Positions 1 through 7,751 of a stretch of 13,943 nucleotides of DNA are shown here, one piece after another (the first letter of the stretch is position 1; every line of letters begins with the position of its first letter). The translations under genes and the position numbers were made by a program. The notes under the pieces were generated by a model. It was not told the origin of the DNA and made no database searches. It saw nothing but the letters and a program-made list of their open reading frames with translations. Source of the DNA: Pavlovales sp. CCMP2436 (Eukaryota; Haptophyta; Pavlovophyceae; Pavlovales); NCBI GenBank assembly GCA_026770615.1, contig MU631810.1:94200-108142 (forward strand). Reading direction: 5' to 3'.

Positions 1-134
1 TCATACTCATACTCATATTCATACTCATACTACTAATACTAATACTAATACTCATATTCATACTCATACTCATACTCATACTACTAATAATAATACTAAT
101 ACTAACACTAACACTCATAATAATACTAATAATA
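1..134. repeat. TACTCA/TACTAA microsatellite inside an intron
   Basis: The window opens in a degenerate hexamer/trimer array built from TACTCA, TACTAA and AATAAT units, with almost no G until position 135. It runs directly into the AG (134-135) used as splice acceptor by the next aspartyl-tRNA synthetase exon, so it is the 3' part of an intron whose 5' end lies outside the window. The array contains an exact TACTAAC at 100-106, the optimal branch-point motif of yeast introns, about 30 nt before the acceptor. There is no clear polypyrimidine tract. Confidence 0.9.
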
Positions 135-135
135 G

Positions 136-750
136 GAGATCTGCTCGGGCGCGCAGCGCGTGCACGTCCCTGAGATGCTAGAAGCGCGGATCAAGGCGCA
201 GGGCCTGCCTCTCGAGTCGCTACAGGTACTTTTCTTAAGAATAGTTCTTTTAACGCCTCCCCACTTCCAGCTCCTGTCGGGGGCGTAGGGGCATGGCGCC
301 TGTACTCCGACAGCTGAGTTACAAATTTTACATCTTTAATTAATTTATTGTTCTTTTAATGTTCTGCCCCTCGAGTCACTACAGATACAAGCTCTCTTTT
401 TTTCCCTCCTTTCATTCCCTTTCCTTTCATTTTCGTTTTCGTTTCATTTCGTTTCGTTTTTTCGTTCTTTCGTTTTTTTCGCCCCATGTCTGTTAGGCGG
501 TTAGGCAGCAGCTGTAATGGGCAGTTGTAACCATAACCATCTGTAATTGAAACTGGAACTGAACTCTGGTCTCTTATTTCACCCTCCCTCCCCCCCCCTG
601 CAGTGGTACGTCGACGCGATGAAGTACGGCACCCCGCCGCACGCGGGCGCGGGGCTCGGGCTCGACCGCGTGGTCTTCCTCTACCTCGCGCTCGACAACG
701 TGCGGAAGGCCACCATGTTCCCGAGGGACCCGAATAGGCTGACCCCGTAG
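136..750 (+). CDS. DARS1: Cytosolic aspartyl-tRNA synthetase, C-terminal two exons (5' partial)
   Basis: Class II aminoacyl-tRNA synthetase that charges tRNA-Asp in the cytosol. Two exons are visible, 136-225 and 604-750, joined in phase 0 across a 378-nt GT-AG intron (226-603). Exon 136-225 begins [20 protein letters not shown], the family's E-I-x-S-G-A-Q-R-x-H block, which supplies active-site residues around aspartyl-adenylate. Exon 604-750 encodes [20 protein letters not shown] and then DRV, which is class II motif 3 with its ATP-binding arginine. It ends [10 protein letters not shown], the invariant C-terminus of the archaeal/eukaryotic AspRS type. Bacterial-type (organellar) AspRS ends differently, so this should be the cytosolic enzyme. 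Everything upstream, including the anticodon-binding OB fold and motifs 1 and 2, lies outside the window. From comparison with the family, 78 of roughly 500 residues are seen. AsnRS of the same subgroup is the only real alternative, and the G-A-Q-R and P-R-D-P-x-R-L-T-P signatures do not separate the two completely. Confidence 0.93.
226..603 (+). other. AspRS intron with an internal copy of the upstream exon end
   Basis: Canonical GT (226-227) to AG (602-603) intron. It ends in a long pyrimidine tract (581-600, mostly C) before CAG. Positions 363-388 repeat positions 204-229, the last 22 exonic bases plus the donor, at 22 of 26 bases. In the intronic copy the donor GT has become AT. A T-rich stretch with TTTCG repeats fills about 395-480. 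Confidence 0.8.
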
Positions 751-1014
751 GCGATGCTGGACCGCCTTTTCTCAAACTGCTGCGTGACCGATGGCTGCAC
801 GTCCAGAGGGCGATTTTGTGTGTGCTGGTTATTAACTATCATTGATGGGGCTCTCTGATCCAGCTCTTCTTGAAACCTAGGACCACAGTTAGTTATCGAT
901 TTCTTTTAAAAATAATCGACTGTTCCTAGCAATTTCGCCGGGACGCAGCATTTCGCCGCGGCGAAGCAGCGGCGGCAGCGGCGCAGCGGTGGCGAGCAAC
1001 AGCGACGCGAACGA

Positions 1015-3330
1015 ATGGGCCTCCCCGCGTCGTCGATCTGCCTGGCCGGCGGCGAGGGTGGGTTCTTCTTGCCGCTGTCGAGCAATGAGAACGAGATTGA
1101 GGCGTGGGGCTGGCCGCTGCGGGCCTTCCTCTACCTGTCCGGGCTGCTCTACATGTTCCTCGGCGTGGCGGTGGTCTCGGATTACTTCATGGAGGCGATC
1201 GAAGTGATCACGAGCCAGGAGCGCGTGATCGAGCGTGTGGACCCGACGACCAAGCTTGTCGTGCGCGAGAGCGTCCTCGTGTGGGTGAGGCTGTGCCCAC
1301 CCCACTGCCTGAGGCTACAACTGCCCGTTGCCTGCTTACGACTGCCTGCTGCCCCTTCCTCTCTCCTCTGACGTCCTTGTGTGCGATGCACAACTACTGC
1401 CTGCTGCCCACAACTGCCCACTGCCTGCTCACAACTACCTGCTGCCCCTCCCTCTCTCCCCTGCTCCCAGAACGGCACTGTCGCGAACCTCTCGTTGATG
1501 GCGCTGGGGACCTCTGCGCCGGAGATCCTCCTCAACGTCGTCGAGGTAATAGGCCGCGGCTTCTACGCCGGCGCGCTCGGCCCGTCGACAATCCTCGGCT
1601 CGGCATCTTTCAACTTCTTGATGGTCACCGCCCTCTGCTTTGTTGCCGTGCCCGACGGTGAGGTGCGCCGCATCCGGTCCTTCTCCACGTTCGTGGTCAC
1701 CAGCAGTTGGGCGCTGTTCGCGTACATGTGGATGTGGTACGTTCTCTCCGTGAACAGCCCCGATGTCGTTACGCTGGACGAGGCGCTCTTCACCCTGCTC
1801 TGCCTGCCTCTGCTGGTGTACAGCGGCTACCTCGCGGACGTTGGCTTCCTGGGCGGCTTGGAGATCGCGGACAAGGCCCAGGCCGCGCTCGCCCTCCTCG
1901 GGCGCTCGCCGCCAGACCCCGAGCTCGCCGACGGCGCGCCGGCCTCCCCCCTGAAAGCGGCGCGGAATCGCGCCTCGGCCACGCGCATCTCGCTCGTCGA
2001 CAGCGGCGACATGGCGTTAGTCGAAAGAGCCATCACCGAGCAGGCCACGCTCGTGCGCAAGCAGGCGGGCTCGGAGCGCTACACCTTCTCGCAGCTCGCC
2101 ACCATCGCAGCGGTGGACGTGGGGTTCCGCCGGTTACGCTCGCGCGCGCACTACCGCAAGCACTTCCTGTCGCACCGCTCGACGTCGCGCTCCGACTCAA
2201 CCAGCGACGCGCAGCGGCGGGAGCCGCCAGACGTGTCGGCGGTGGCGGAGGAGGCGGAGGGGGCGGTGGTGGAGGAGGCGGTGGCGGAGGAGGATGCGGC
2301 TGCGGTGGGGATCGGCGGCGGTCTGCAGTTCAAGGTGACACTGGACCCCGCCACGGAGGCGCGCGCGCCGCTCCCGCCCGCGGCGGTGCGGCGGCCGCGC
2401 ACGTCGATGCGCACGTCCGTCATCGTGATCGCCTCGGGCATTGGTGGTGGCCTCTTCGCGCCGAGCAGCGCGCTCGCCGTGGACGGCGCGCTGCTCGACC
2501 CCGAGGCGCTGCGCTCGGAGTCCGCCGCGACCGCCGAGCCGATCGAGCTCGACCTGCTCGTGGCGCCGGGCGAGGCGGGAGAGGAGGAGGGGGAGAGGCC
2601 GCTGCGCGCGCTGTGGCGCGAGCAGCTCCTCGGCGTCTGCGCGATCGACGGCGAGGGCGACGCGGCGCCGACGCGCGCGGAGTACGCGCTGCAGGCCCTC
2701 TCACTGCCGTGGAAGCTCCTCGTCGCAGCCGCCTGCCCGCCCGCAGGCTGGCGCGGCGGCGTGCCCACCTTCTTCGCAACGCTCTTGCTCGTGGGCGCGT
2801 GCACGACTGTGATCTCCGACCTGGCGAGCATCCTCGGGTGCATCCTCGCCATCCCCGACCCCACCACGGCCGTCACGCTGGTGGCCATCGGCACCTCCGT
2901 CCCCGACACGTTCGCCTCGATGATCGCGGCCGTCAACGAGCCCACCGCCGACGCCTCGATCACCAACGTGATGGGCTCCAACTCGGCCAACGTCTTCCTC
3001 GGCCTGGGGCTGCCATGGACCTTCGCCGCGCTGTACTGGGCCGCCGCCGGGCCGACCGACTCCTGGGCCGCCGCCTACCCCGACGTGGCCGCGCGCATGG
3101 AGCCCGGCGTGGCCGTGTACGTGGTCTACGGCGGCGACCTCGGCTTTTCCGTCGGGATGTTCGTGCTCGTCTCGCTCGTCGGCACGTGCGTGCTCCTCTG
3201 GCGCCGCTTCGCTCTCGGCGCCGAGCTGGGCGGCGATAGGGAGCTCAAGTGGAAGTCGGCCGCGGGCTTCGTGGGGATGTGGGTCGCCTACACCCTCGTC
3301 GTGTGCGGCAAGTTTGCGGGCGCGTACTGA
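1015..3330 (+). CDS. NCX-type Na+/Ca2+ exchanger (CaCA superfamily)
   Basis: Membrane antiporter that exchanges Na+ for Ca2+, presumably at the plasma membrane. Exons 1015-1284 and 1471-3330 join in phase 0 across a 186-nt GT-AG intron, giving 709 residues. Before the intron, VVSDYFMEAIEVITSQE matches the conserved NCX segment ahead of alpha-1. The junction reads VW/NGTVANLSLMALGTSAPE, as in animal NCX. Alpha-1 holds G-T-S-A-P-E (103-108) and GPSTILGSASFN. Alpha-2 holds G-T-S-V-P-D (564-569), then ADASITNVMGSNSANVFLG. These Ser, Glu/Asp and Asn residues form the ion sites in the family. A hydrophilic loop of about 290 residues (about 211-500) separates the halves and shows no recognisable Calx-beta domain, unlike animal NCX1. 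The C-terminus retains GAELGGDRELKW and a last membrane helix. The start is the first in-frame ATG. It gives only about 35 residues before the first helix and no signal peptide, so an upstream exon may be missing. K+-dependent NCKX is less likely, because the alpha-2 Asp/Ser pattern is NCX-like. Confidence 0.92.
1285..1470 (+). repeat. NCX intron made of a tandem duplication (period about 93 nt)
   Basis: Positions 1317-1369 and 1410-1462 match at 46 of 53 bases. The unit is CTGCC/CAACT-rich and ends in a CT tract. All seven differences are transitions. The intron is 186 nt long, twice the 93-nt period, and both halves begin GTG, which suggests doubling of a smaller ancestral intron. Its length is a multiple of three, but the frame has a stop at 1369-1371, so retention would truncate the exchanger. 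Confidence 0.75.
2236..2312 (+). repeat. G-rich GGN tract inside the NCX cytosolic loop
   Basis: A run of GGC, GGT and GGA triplets on the + strand with many GGG/GG groups. In the exchanger frame it reads as an Ala/Glu/Val-rich acidic segment (EEAEGAVVEEAVAEEDAA). Such runs are prone to slippage and could form a G-quadruplex. The acidic stretch sits in the regulatory loop, but no Ca2+-binding fold can be named from it. Confidence 0.6.
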
Positions 3331-3410
3331 CTAGGCTCGTCGGCATTGATCCCGGTGGTCTGTAGACTGAAGGTGCTCTCCGCTCTCTAGGGCCATCGGC
3401 TGTGTATAAC

Positions 3411-3426
3411 CCGTGCAACTGCACGG
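3411..3426. repeat. Perfect 7-bp hairpin, loop of 2
   Basis: CCGTGCA-AC-TGCACGG lies about 80 nt after the NCX stop. A hairpin here could serve as an mRNA 3'-end structure, but no T-run or poly(A) signal is attached to it. It abuts the nested inverted repeat that starts at 3427. Confidence 0.6.
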
Positions 3427-3490
3427 GGCCAGCTCGATAACGTTTAGTAATAGTAAAACAATTGGTAACTAAGTTACACGTTATCTGGCC
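3427..3490. repeat. Nested inverted repeat, 13-bp outer arms
   Basis: GGCCA-GATAACGT on the left (with a 4-nt GCTC insertion after GGCCA, 3427-3443) is the reverse complement of ACGTTATCTGGCC at 3478-3490. Inside sits a second inverted repeat, GTAAC-TAA-GTTAC (3465-3477). The size and nested arms suit a tiny foldback element or a decayed MITE. No target duplication was found. Confidence 0.55.
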
Positions 3491-4061
3491 AAGTTAGCTA
3501 TGGAAATCCGCAAAGTTATTCTGCTCGAGACCCCCTCATCGTCGGTTCATAACGGCTTCACTCGATCGCGATTGAAGCCGCTGCTAGAAGGGCCATCACT
3601 GTCAAAATCATTTACTTATGAATTTGTTGAATTGCCAAACACGTTCAAGTCTTTGCCAACGTCGCCGTCGCCGCTGTCGTCATTGCCCCGTCGCCGTCGC
3701 GACCGCCCGCTCGTCACTGCCGCCCAAGCCTGCAGCACTCTCGAAACCAAAGCCATGCCACCATGGGCATCATTCCGCAATTTGACATACCGAATATGAT
3801 GGAAAGGCGCGTCGCTCGCGAGGCGCTTCAAACTGTGCGGCAGCAGTGGCGTGGGTGGGAGCGGCAACGGCAACGCCACCGGCAGCGCCTGCGGCATTAA
3901 ACTCAGCGGAGGGGCCGATAGACGGCACTATTACCGGCTCCTCGGCACTTGGCAGCAGTATAACTAGATTATTAAAGCGCCTGGCAGTCTAACCAGTTCA
4001 TTTATTAATCAAAGACCCCAATTATTTAGTTTAACTACTAACTATATAGATTTATTATTTT

Positions 4062-4232
4062 TATATATTAATGTAGGGGGGTTTGGGCTGGCGGTACGTT
4101 TCAGGTTCAAGTCAGGCTGATCTTAGCGCTCCGACGCAGGCTCCTACGCGCTACGCCGAAGTGGGGAGCTGGTAGAAGTGGTGGATGATGAGGAAGCCGA
4201 AAACAAAGCGCTGGAGTCGCTGCGCAACGCGG
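4062..4232 (+). repeat. Dispersed repeat, copy A
   Basis: It shares with 12275-12452, in the same orientation, the blocks TATATATTAATGTAGGGGG, CTGGCGGT, CTCCGACGCAGGCTCC, ACGCGCTACGCC, AAGTGGGGA, AAGCCGAAAA, AAAGCGCTG and CGCTGCGCAACGCGG. The blocks are separated by diverged spacers and small indels. No long terminal repeats, no clear target duplication and no transposase are seen. Class is unknown: a SINE, MITE or captured gene fragment are all possible. A 40-codon open frame runs from 4130 to 4249. Confidence 0.8.
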
Positions 4233-4430
4233 TAATAGAATCAAAATAACATATAGCGTAAATTCTAGTGCCAGGATTCTCGTTCAGATTGTCAACTATG
4301 TACAGTTCATTTCAACTCAGGCAAGGATAAATTATTAGAGATAAATTATCAAAAGTGAAGTTTGTACATATCACCGCCGCCGCCACCGATCTGGCCGGCT
4401 ATTTTGACAACCAGCCGCCTCTAGCCCGGG

Positions 4431-6186
4431 CTACACGCTCGAGTTCGTGGCGGGCAGGCTCGCTGGAGCCCCCTCCACCGCAAGCACCGCCACGGTCGCA
4501 GTCGCGGGGCTCGAGATGGGCGGGTGCGTCCGCAGCTCCATCGGCCAGACACCGGCGAGCACGTGCACGGCGATGGTGGCGAGCACGACCAAGATGTGCA
4601 TGATCCAAGGCGCCGCGGGGCCCAGGCGCGAGTAGGCCACCAGGCTCACTGCGGGAGCCACCGCCTGGCCGAGCGCGAAGAAAGTCCGCCCTGCCCCCGT
4701 GACGGCGCCCGTGCCGTTCTGCGTGTGCCTCATCCCGATGAATCGGCCGCGCGCGATGGCGGGAAGCTGCGCGGCCGTCATGAAGGACACGTGGAACAGC
4801 ACGAGCGCGGAGAAGAGCACCCCGCTGTACTCGCGCACCGGCGGCGAGGCGAGCAGCGCCGAGGGGAGCAGGACGACCAGGAGCGCGAGCGCGATCAGCC
4901 GCTCGATGCCGAGCTTGCTCATGAGCGTGGGGACTGCGTAGATGAACTGGAAAGCAAGCGCGCCCGCGAGTGCGAGGAAGGCGAACCCGACCTGCGTGAC
5001 GTTCCATCCGAACTCGGCGCGCAGGGCGATCGGCAGGACGCTGAAGCCGAGATTCATCGCAAAGCCTGGGGGGAGGGGGGGGGAAGGCGGGTGGAAGGGT
5101 GTGGGAGGGGGGCTGGCTACCTTCAGTACTGGGGGGGAGGGGAGGTGAAGCGCGAGGAGGGTAAAAGAAGAGCACTGACCTTTGCACCCTTCGCACGTGC
5201 GATTCCTACCTTTTTGTGGCTGTGTGTGTGGCTGTGTGTTTGTCGGTTGGGGACGGTGTGAGGAAGGGGGGGAAGAGTTTACCTGTGTAGAACTGCGTCG
5301 CTGCAAAAACCAGAAAGGCCGGCGTTTGTAGCGCGGCGCCTACACCAGACACCTTGACGGGCACCCCTGCGGCACGGGGCGCCTCTACGGACGGGCTCAG
5401 CAGGGTGAAGGCAGCGGCGAGTACCGCGACGAACGCAGCCGTGGTCTGCACTCCCGCAAACCCAAACCTGTCGTAGAGCGCCCCGACGATAGCCGAGCCC
5501 AGCACGTAACCGGCACAGATGGCGAGCGAGTAGGTGCCGAGTGCTTTGTTTGTGCGCTCGGCGGGGACCACTTTGAAGATGAGCGCCAGCGCGGGCACCA
5601 GCGGAGAGAACAATCCCGCTAGAAACCGAACGACCACGAGGGACGGCGGTGTGGTTGCCGCGGCCGTGACGCCGAAGAAGACAGTGTCGCCGAGCATGGT
5701 GAGGAGGAGCGCGAGCTTGGCGCCGTACCGGTCTGCCATAATGCCCCACGCCGGGTTTGATATCACGATCGCGGCGAACTGAGCACTCAAGATGATCCCC
5801 ATCCAGAGCTCCAGGTCCGTCACGCCGATCTCCTCCAGGTAGAACGGCAGCGTTGGCGCCAGAACGCAGAGTCTGCATGAACCAGGGATGGGGTGGTACG
5901 GGCAGGCAGGCATGGATCAGACACGGTTCATATCACATCATCGAGCCTCCGACCCGCCCTGCATCGCCCGCAACTGCCACGCGAAGACATACCCAAAGTA
6001 ATCGGCGAACGTGCAGGCGAGCGCGGAGCTCTCGGGCGGTATGCGCGAGCAGGCCCCTTGCGCAGCCTTCAGGGAGTCAATCAGCATCGGAGGAGGTCCC
6101 CCTTCAGCACCCGGCGGGGATTCCATCGGCCTCTCTCCCATCCGACCTCCGGTCGGCATTTGAGGAGGCTGACGGCCGGATGCCAT
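4431..6186 (-). CDS. Major facilitator superfamily transporter, DHA1-like
   Basis: Predicted 12-helix secondary transporter for an unknown small molecule. Three exons on the minus strand fit together in phase: 6186-5993, 5872-5283 and 5065-4431, giving 472 residues. Intron 1 (5992-5873) starts GTATGT and ends CAG. Intron 2 (5282-5066) starts GTAAAC and ends in a C-rich tract plus CAG. Splicing rebuilds helix 1, joining FADYFG to LCVLAPTLPFYLEE, a common MFS arrangement. Motif A (GIMADRYGAK, residues 108-117) lies in the helix 2-3 loop, RFLAG (147-151) starts helix 4, and the glycine-rich GYVLGSAIVG (186-195) is a motif-C-like antiporter helix 5. A hydrophilic linker (about 210-235) precedes the second half. 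The C-terminal half keeps GRFIGMRHTQNGTGAVTGAG near helix 10. The start codon is uncertain because the first ~50 residues are hydrophilic and later Met codons exist. The substrate cannot be inferred. Confidence 0.85.
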
Positions 6187-6227
6187 CGTCGGCCTTTTCG
6201 ACGGCGGATGCTATCGTCGGCCTTTTC
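6171..6227. repeat. 28/29-nt tandem duplication at the MFS start
   Basis: GACGGCCGGATGCCATCGTC plus GGCCTTTTC (6171-6199) is followed immediately by a near-identical copy (6200-6227) with one base missing and one substitution. The proposed MFS ATG (6186, minus strand) lies in the proximal copy. The matching triplet of the distal copy is ATA. Confidence 0.85.
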
Positions 6228-6314
6228 CAGAAGTTTTGGCGCTCTTCTTAAAACTTTTAAACTGTTCGGCGCATCACTAACAAGGGTTAAAATTTTGTTA
6301 AATGTACCGTGTGC

Positions 6315-6329
6315 ATATATATATATATA
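6315..6329. repeat. (AT)n tract
   Basis: An uninterrupted AT dinucleotide run of about seven and a half units. It lies about 130 bp upstream of the proposed MFS start and could work as a TATA-like element on the minus strand, but this is only positional. It joins a segment (6321-6378) that is the inverted relative of 12222-12280. Confidence 0.7.
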
Positions 6330-6378
6330 GCGGCCCAGCATGGTTCAACAGGTGTTGTTCACTCACTGACTTGGTCGA
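6321..6378 (-). repeat. Inverted fragment related to the left part of dispersed repeat B
   Basis: Read on the minus strand, this segment gives TCGACCAA, CACCTGTTGAACCATGCTG and GCCGCTATATA in the same order as 12222-12280 on the plus strand, with small indels between the blocks. Similarity stops at the (AT)n tract. It indicates a third, truncated copy of the family in the opposite orientation. Confidence 0.65.
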
Positions 6379-6458
6379 CGTCAGACGTTAGTCCTGGCAG
6401 CAGGGATGGTGGTGGTAGAGGTGAGGTTGGTGGTGAACTCGTAGCAATTGCCACAGGT

Positions 6459-6479
6459 CCCCCCCCCCACCCCCCCCCA
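6459..6479. repeat. C homopolymer tract
   Basis: Two runs of C separated by a single A, on the plus strand. Simple-sequence DNA prone to length variation and sequencing error. Confidence 0.8.
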
Positions 6480-7026
6480 CACAAACAACGCTCACGTCCA
6501 TTTAATAATGTACCGTATGTATGGTACCATCAAAAATCGAGGCCACTGCTGCATGTCTTTCTCTTAAGTAAATCGTAGTTTAAGAATCGAGGCTCAAGGT
6601 GGACAATGGACAAAGAATTGCAATCCATCGACATAAACGGCAAACTTGGCACTAAACTTAAAAACTTGTTAGCGCATAACTAACAGGTTTGACGTTTTTC
6701 AATCATCATTACTTAAAGTGCACGCCTACCCAGATAACACACAGTCCCCGTGTGTTGTACTCTGCAATACAAGCAGCGAGGCAAGGCTCTTAAAAATAAT
6801 AGCCTCTTAAAAAAAGTTCCAGGGGCTGGTGAAATGATACATTCATGCACATCCATGGCGGCTCACTATTTCAAAATATTTCACGTTGTTAGTTACTGAT
6901 TCACAACTCCACGCACCCAAACTCATAAATTCCGATGGTAAATATGGGTCGAAATCTGAATTAATGGCCACGGGGGGATTTCTAAAAAGGTCCGGTGATT
7001 AATCCTCCGGGGCAAATCACGAACCA

Positions 7027-7113
7027 GAGGAGGTATCAAAAAGTTAGTTGCAGATTCGTGAGTGGGTCGGCGCCCCATTTACATATCTGCAGTTAACTTT
7101 TTGGTACCTCCTC
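7027..7113. repeat. Imperfect inverted repeat, 29-bp arms, 29-nt loop
   Basis: Left arm 7027-7055 (starting GAGGAGGTATC) pairs with right arm 7085-7113 (ending GGTACCTCCTC) at about 25 of 29 positions. The transcript of either strand would fold into a roughly 87-nt stem-loop. It could be a small foldback element or a precursor-like hairpin RNA. No target duplication or promoter was seen. Confidence 0.7.
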
Positions 7114-7600
7114 GGGAACCATGACTTTCTTTTCGCATCCGAACGCTGAGAGTCGGAAATGTTAGTTCCATTAAGTATATTGTCGACCCTATAGGCACCT
7201 AAGAGGCACACGAGGTGGGCTCCAACTGTCGAGGAGGGCTCTATTCGACATCAGCTATCAATACTTAGCGCGCAGGGGTGACCAATATGTCTACTTCTTC
7301 GTCCAGGCCACCACTTTTCCCCCTCCCCAGTGTGGAATCGCGCCACTAATTCGGACTTCGACCCAAATGCATAAAATAGAGCTCTCCAAGACGAATCCAG
7401 TAATCCTAACTAGAGCGAGCTCTGTCTTCAATTATGGAGGAGCTCACAGTGCTTAGGATGGTCGTCTCCCACAAGTTTATGGACTGCCCGGGGGTGACCA
7501 AAGCCATAGCCCGAAAGCGGAAAGCCCTATGACCTATCACTATCACTATCTGTTCCCCAGGCCGCGCACCCGGTACCCGGCTAGTGGCGGCTACGACCCC

Positions 7601-7751
7601 GGCTCTTAGAAAGCCCCGCAGGGCCCCCGGGGGCCCCGCCGGAGGCGCCTATGTGAGTAACATATAACTAACTTGTCACATAGCCCGGGGGCCCACGGGG
7701 CCCCACGGATACCGCGGATAATCCCCGTACGTTACGCCTTTTCTAAGAGCC
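7601..7751. mobile_element. MITE-like foldback element, 12-bp TIRs, 12-bp flanking direct repeat
   Basis: The terminal inverted repeats GGCTCTTAGAAA (7601-7612) and TTTCTAAGAGCC (7740-7751) are perfect, and pairing extends two bases outward. The 12-base direct repeat GGCTACGACCCC flanks both ends exactly (7589-7600 and 7752-7763). Because outer TIR bases and the repeat share GG/CC, the true target duplication could be 8 to 12 bp. Inside are a second perfect inverted repeat (CTATGTGA at about 7649 with TCACATAG at about 7676) and G/C palindromes such as GGGCCCCCGGGGGCCC. There is no coding capacity. This is a non-autonomous DNA transposon, perhaps hAT- or MULE-like by duplication length. The family cannot be assigned. 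Confidence 0.85.

Larger units (their letters stand above)
3331..4430. other. Intergenic region between NCX and the MFS gene (tail to tail)
   Basis: NCX ends on the + strand and the MFS gene on the - strand, so this gap holds two 3' ends. It contains hairpins at 3411-3426 and 3427-3490, an inverted repeat at 3553-3580 (8-bp arms), dispersed repeat copy A (4062-4232), and an AT-rich stretch (about 3960-4075). A direct repeat GATAAATTAT lies at 4326 and 4340. Open frames at 3500-3799 (+) and 3616-3897 (-) are low-complexity and match no family I recognise. Confidence 0.6.

Noticed and set aside
1707..3239. Long overlapping frames across the NCX gene (1707-3239 +, 2151-2990 -)
   Set aside because: They are Arg/Ala/Gly-rich shadows produced by high GC third positions. 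The other frame carries both NCX alpha repeats.
3500..3897. Possible small genes at 3500-3799 (+) and 3616-3897 (-)
   Set aside because: They overlap antisense, are low-complexity, and neither shows a domain, a splice context or a plausible codon pattern.
4101..4112. B-box-like GGTTCAAGTC in repeat copy A, suggesting a tRNA-derived SINE
   Set aside because: The motif is not conserved in copy B, no A box lies at the right distance, and there is no 3' poly(A).
4431..5913. Two separate MFS-like genes on the minus strand
   Set aside because: The two halves join in phase through GT-AG introns (5282-5066 and 5992-5873) into one 472-residue transporter. The extra N-terminal residues of each frame are translated intron.
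6802..7207. GCCTCTTA near 6802 and TAAGAGGC near 7200 as TIRs of a 400-bp element
   Set aside because: Only 8 bp match and there are no flanking repeats. This is within chance for AT-rich DNA of this length.
7434..7532. 32-residue frame beginning MEELTVLRMVVSHKF
   Set aside because: It looks protein-like but is short enough to arise by chance, with no recognisable family and no flanking splice evidence.
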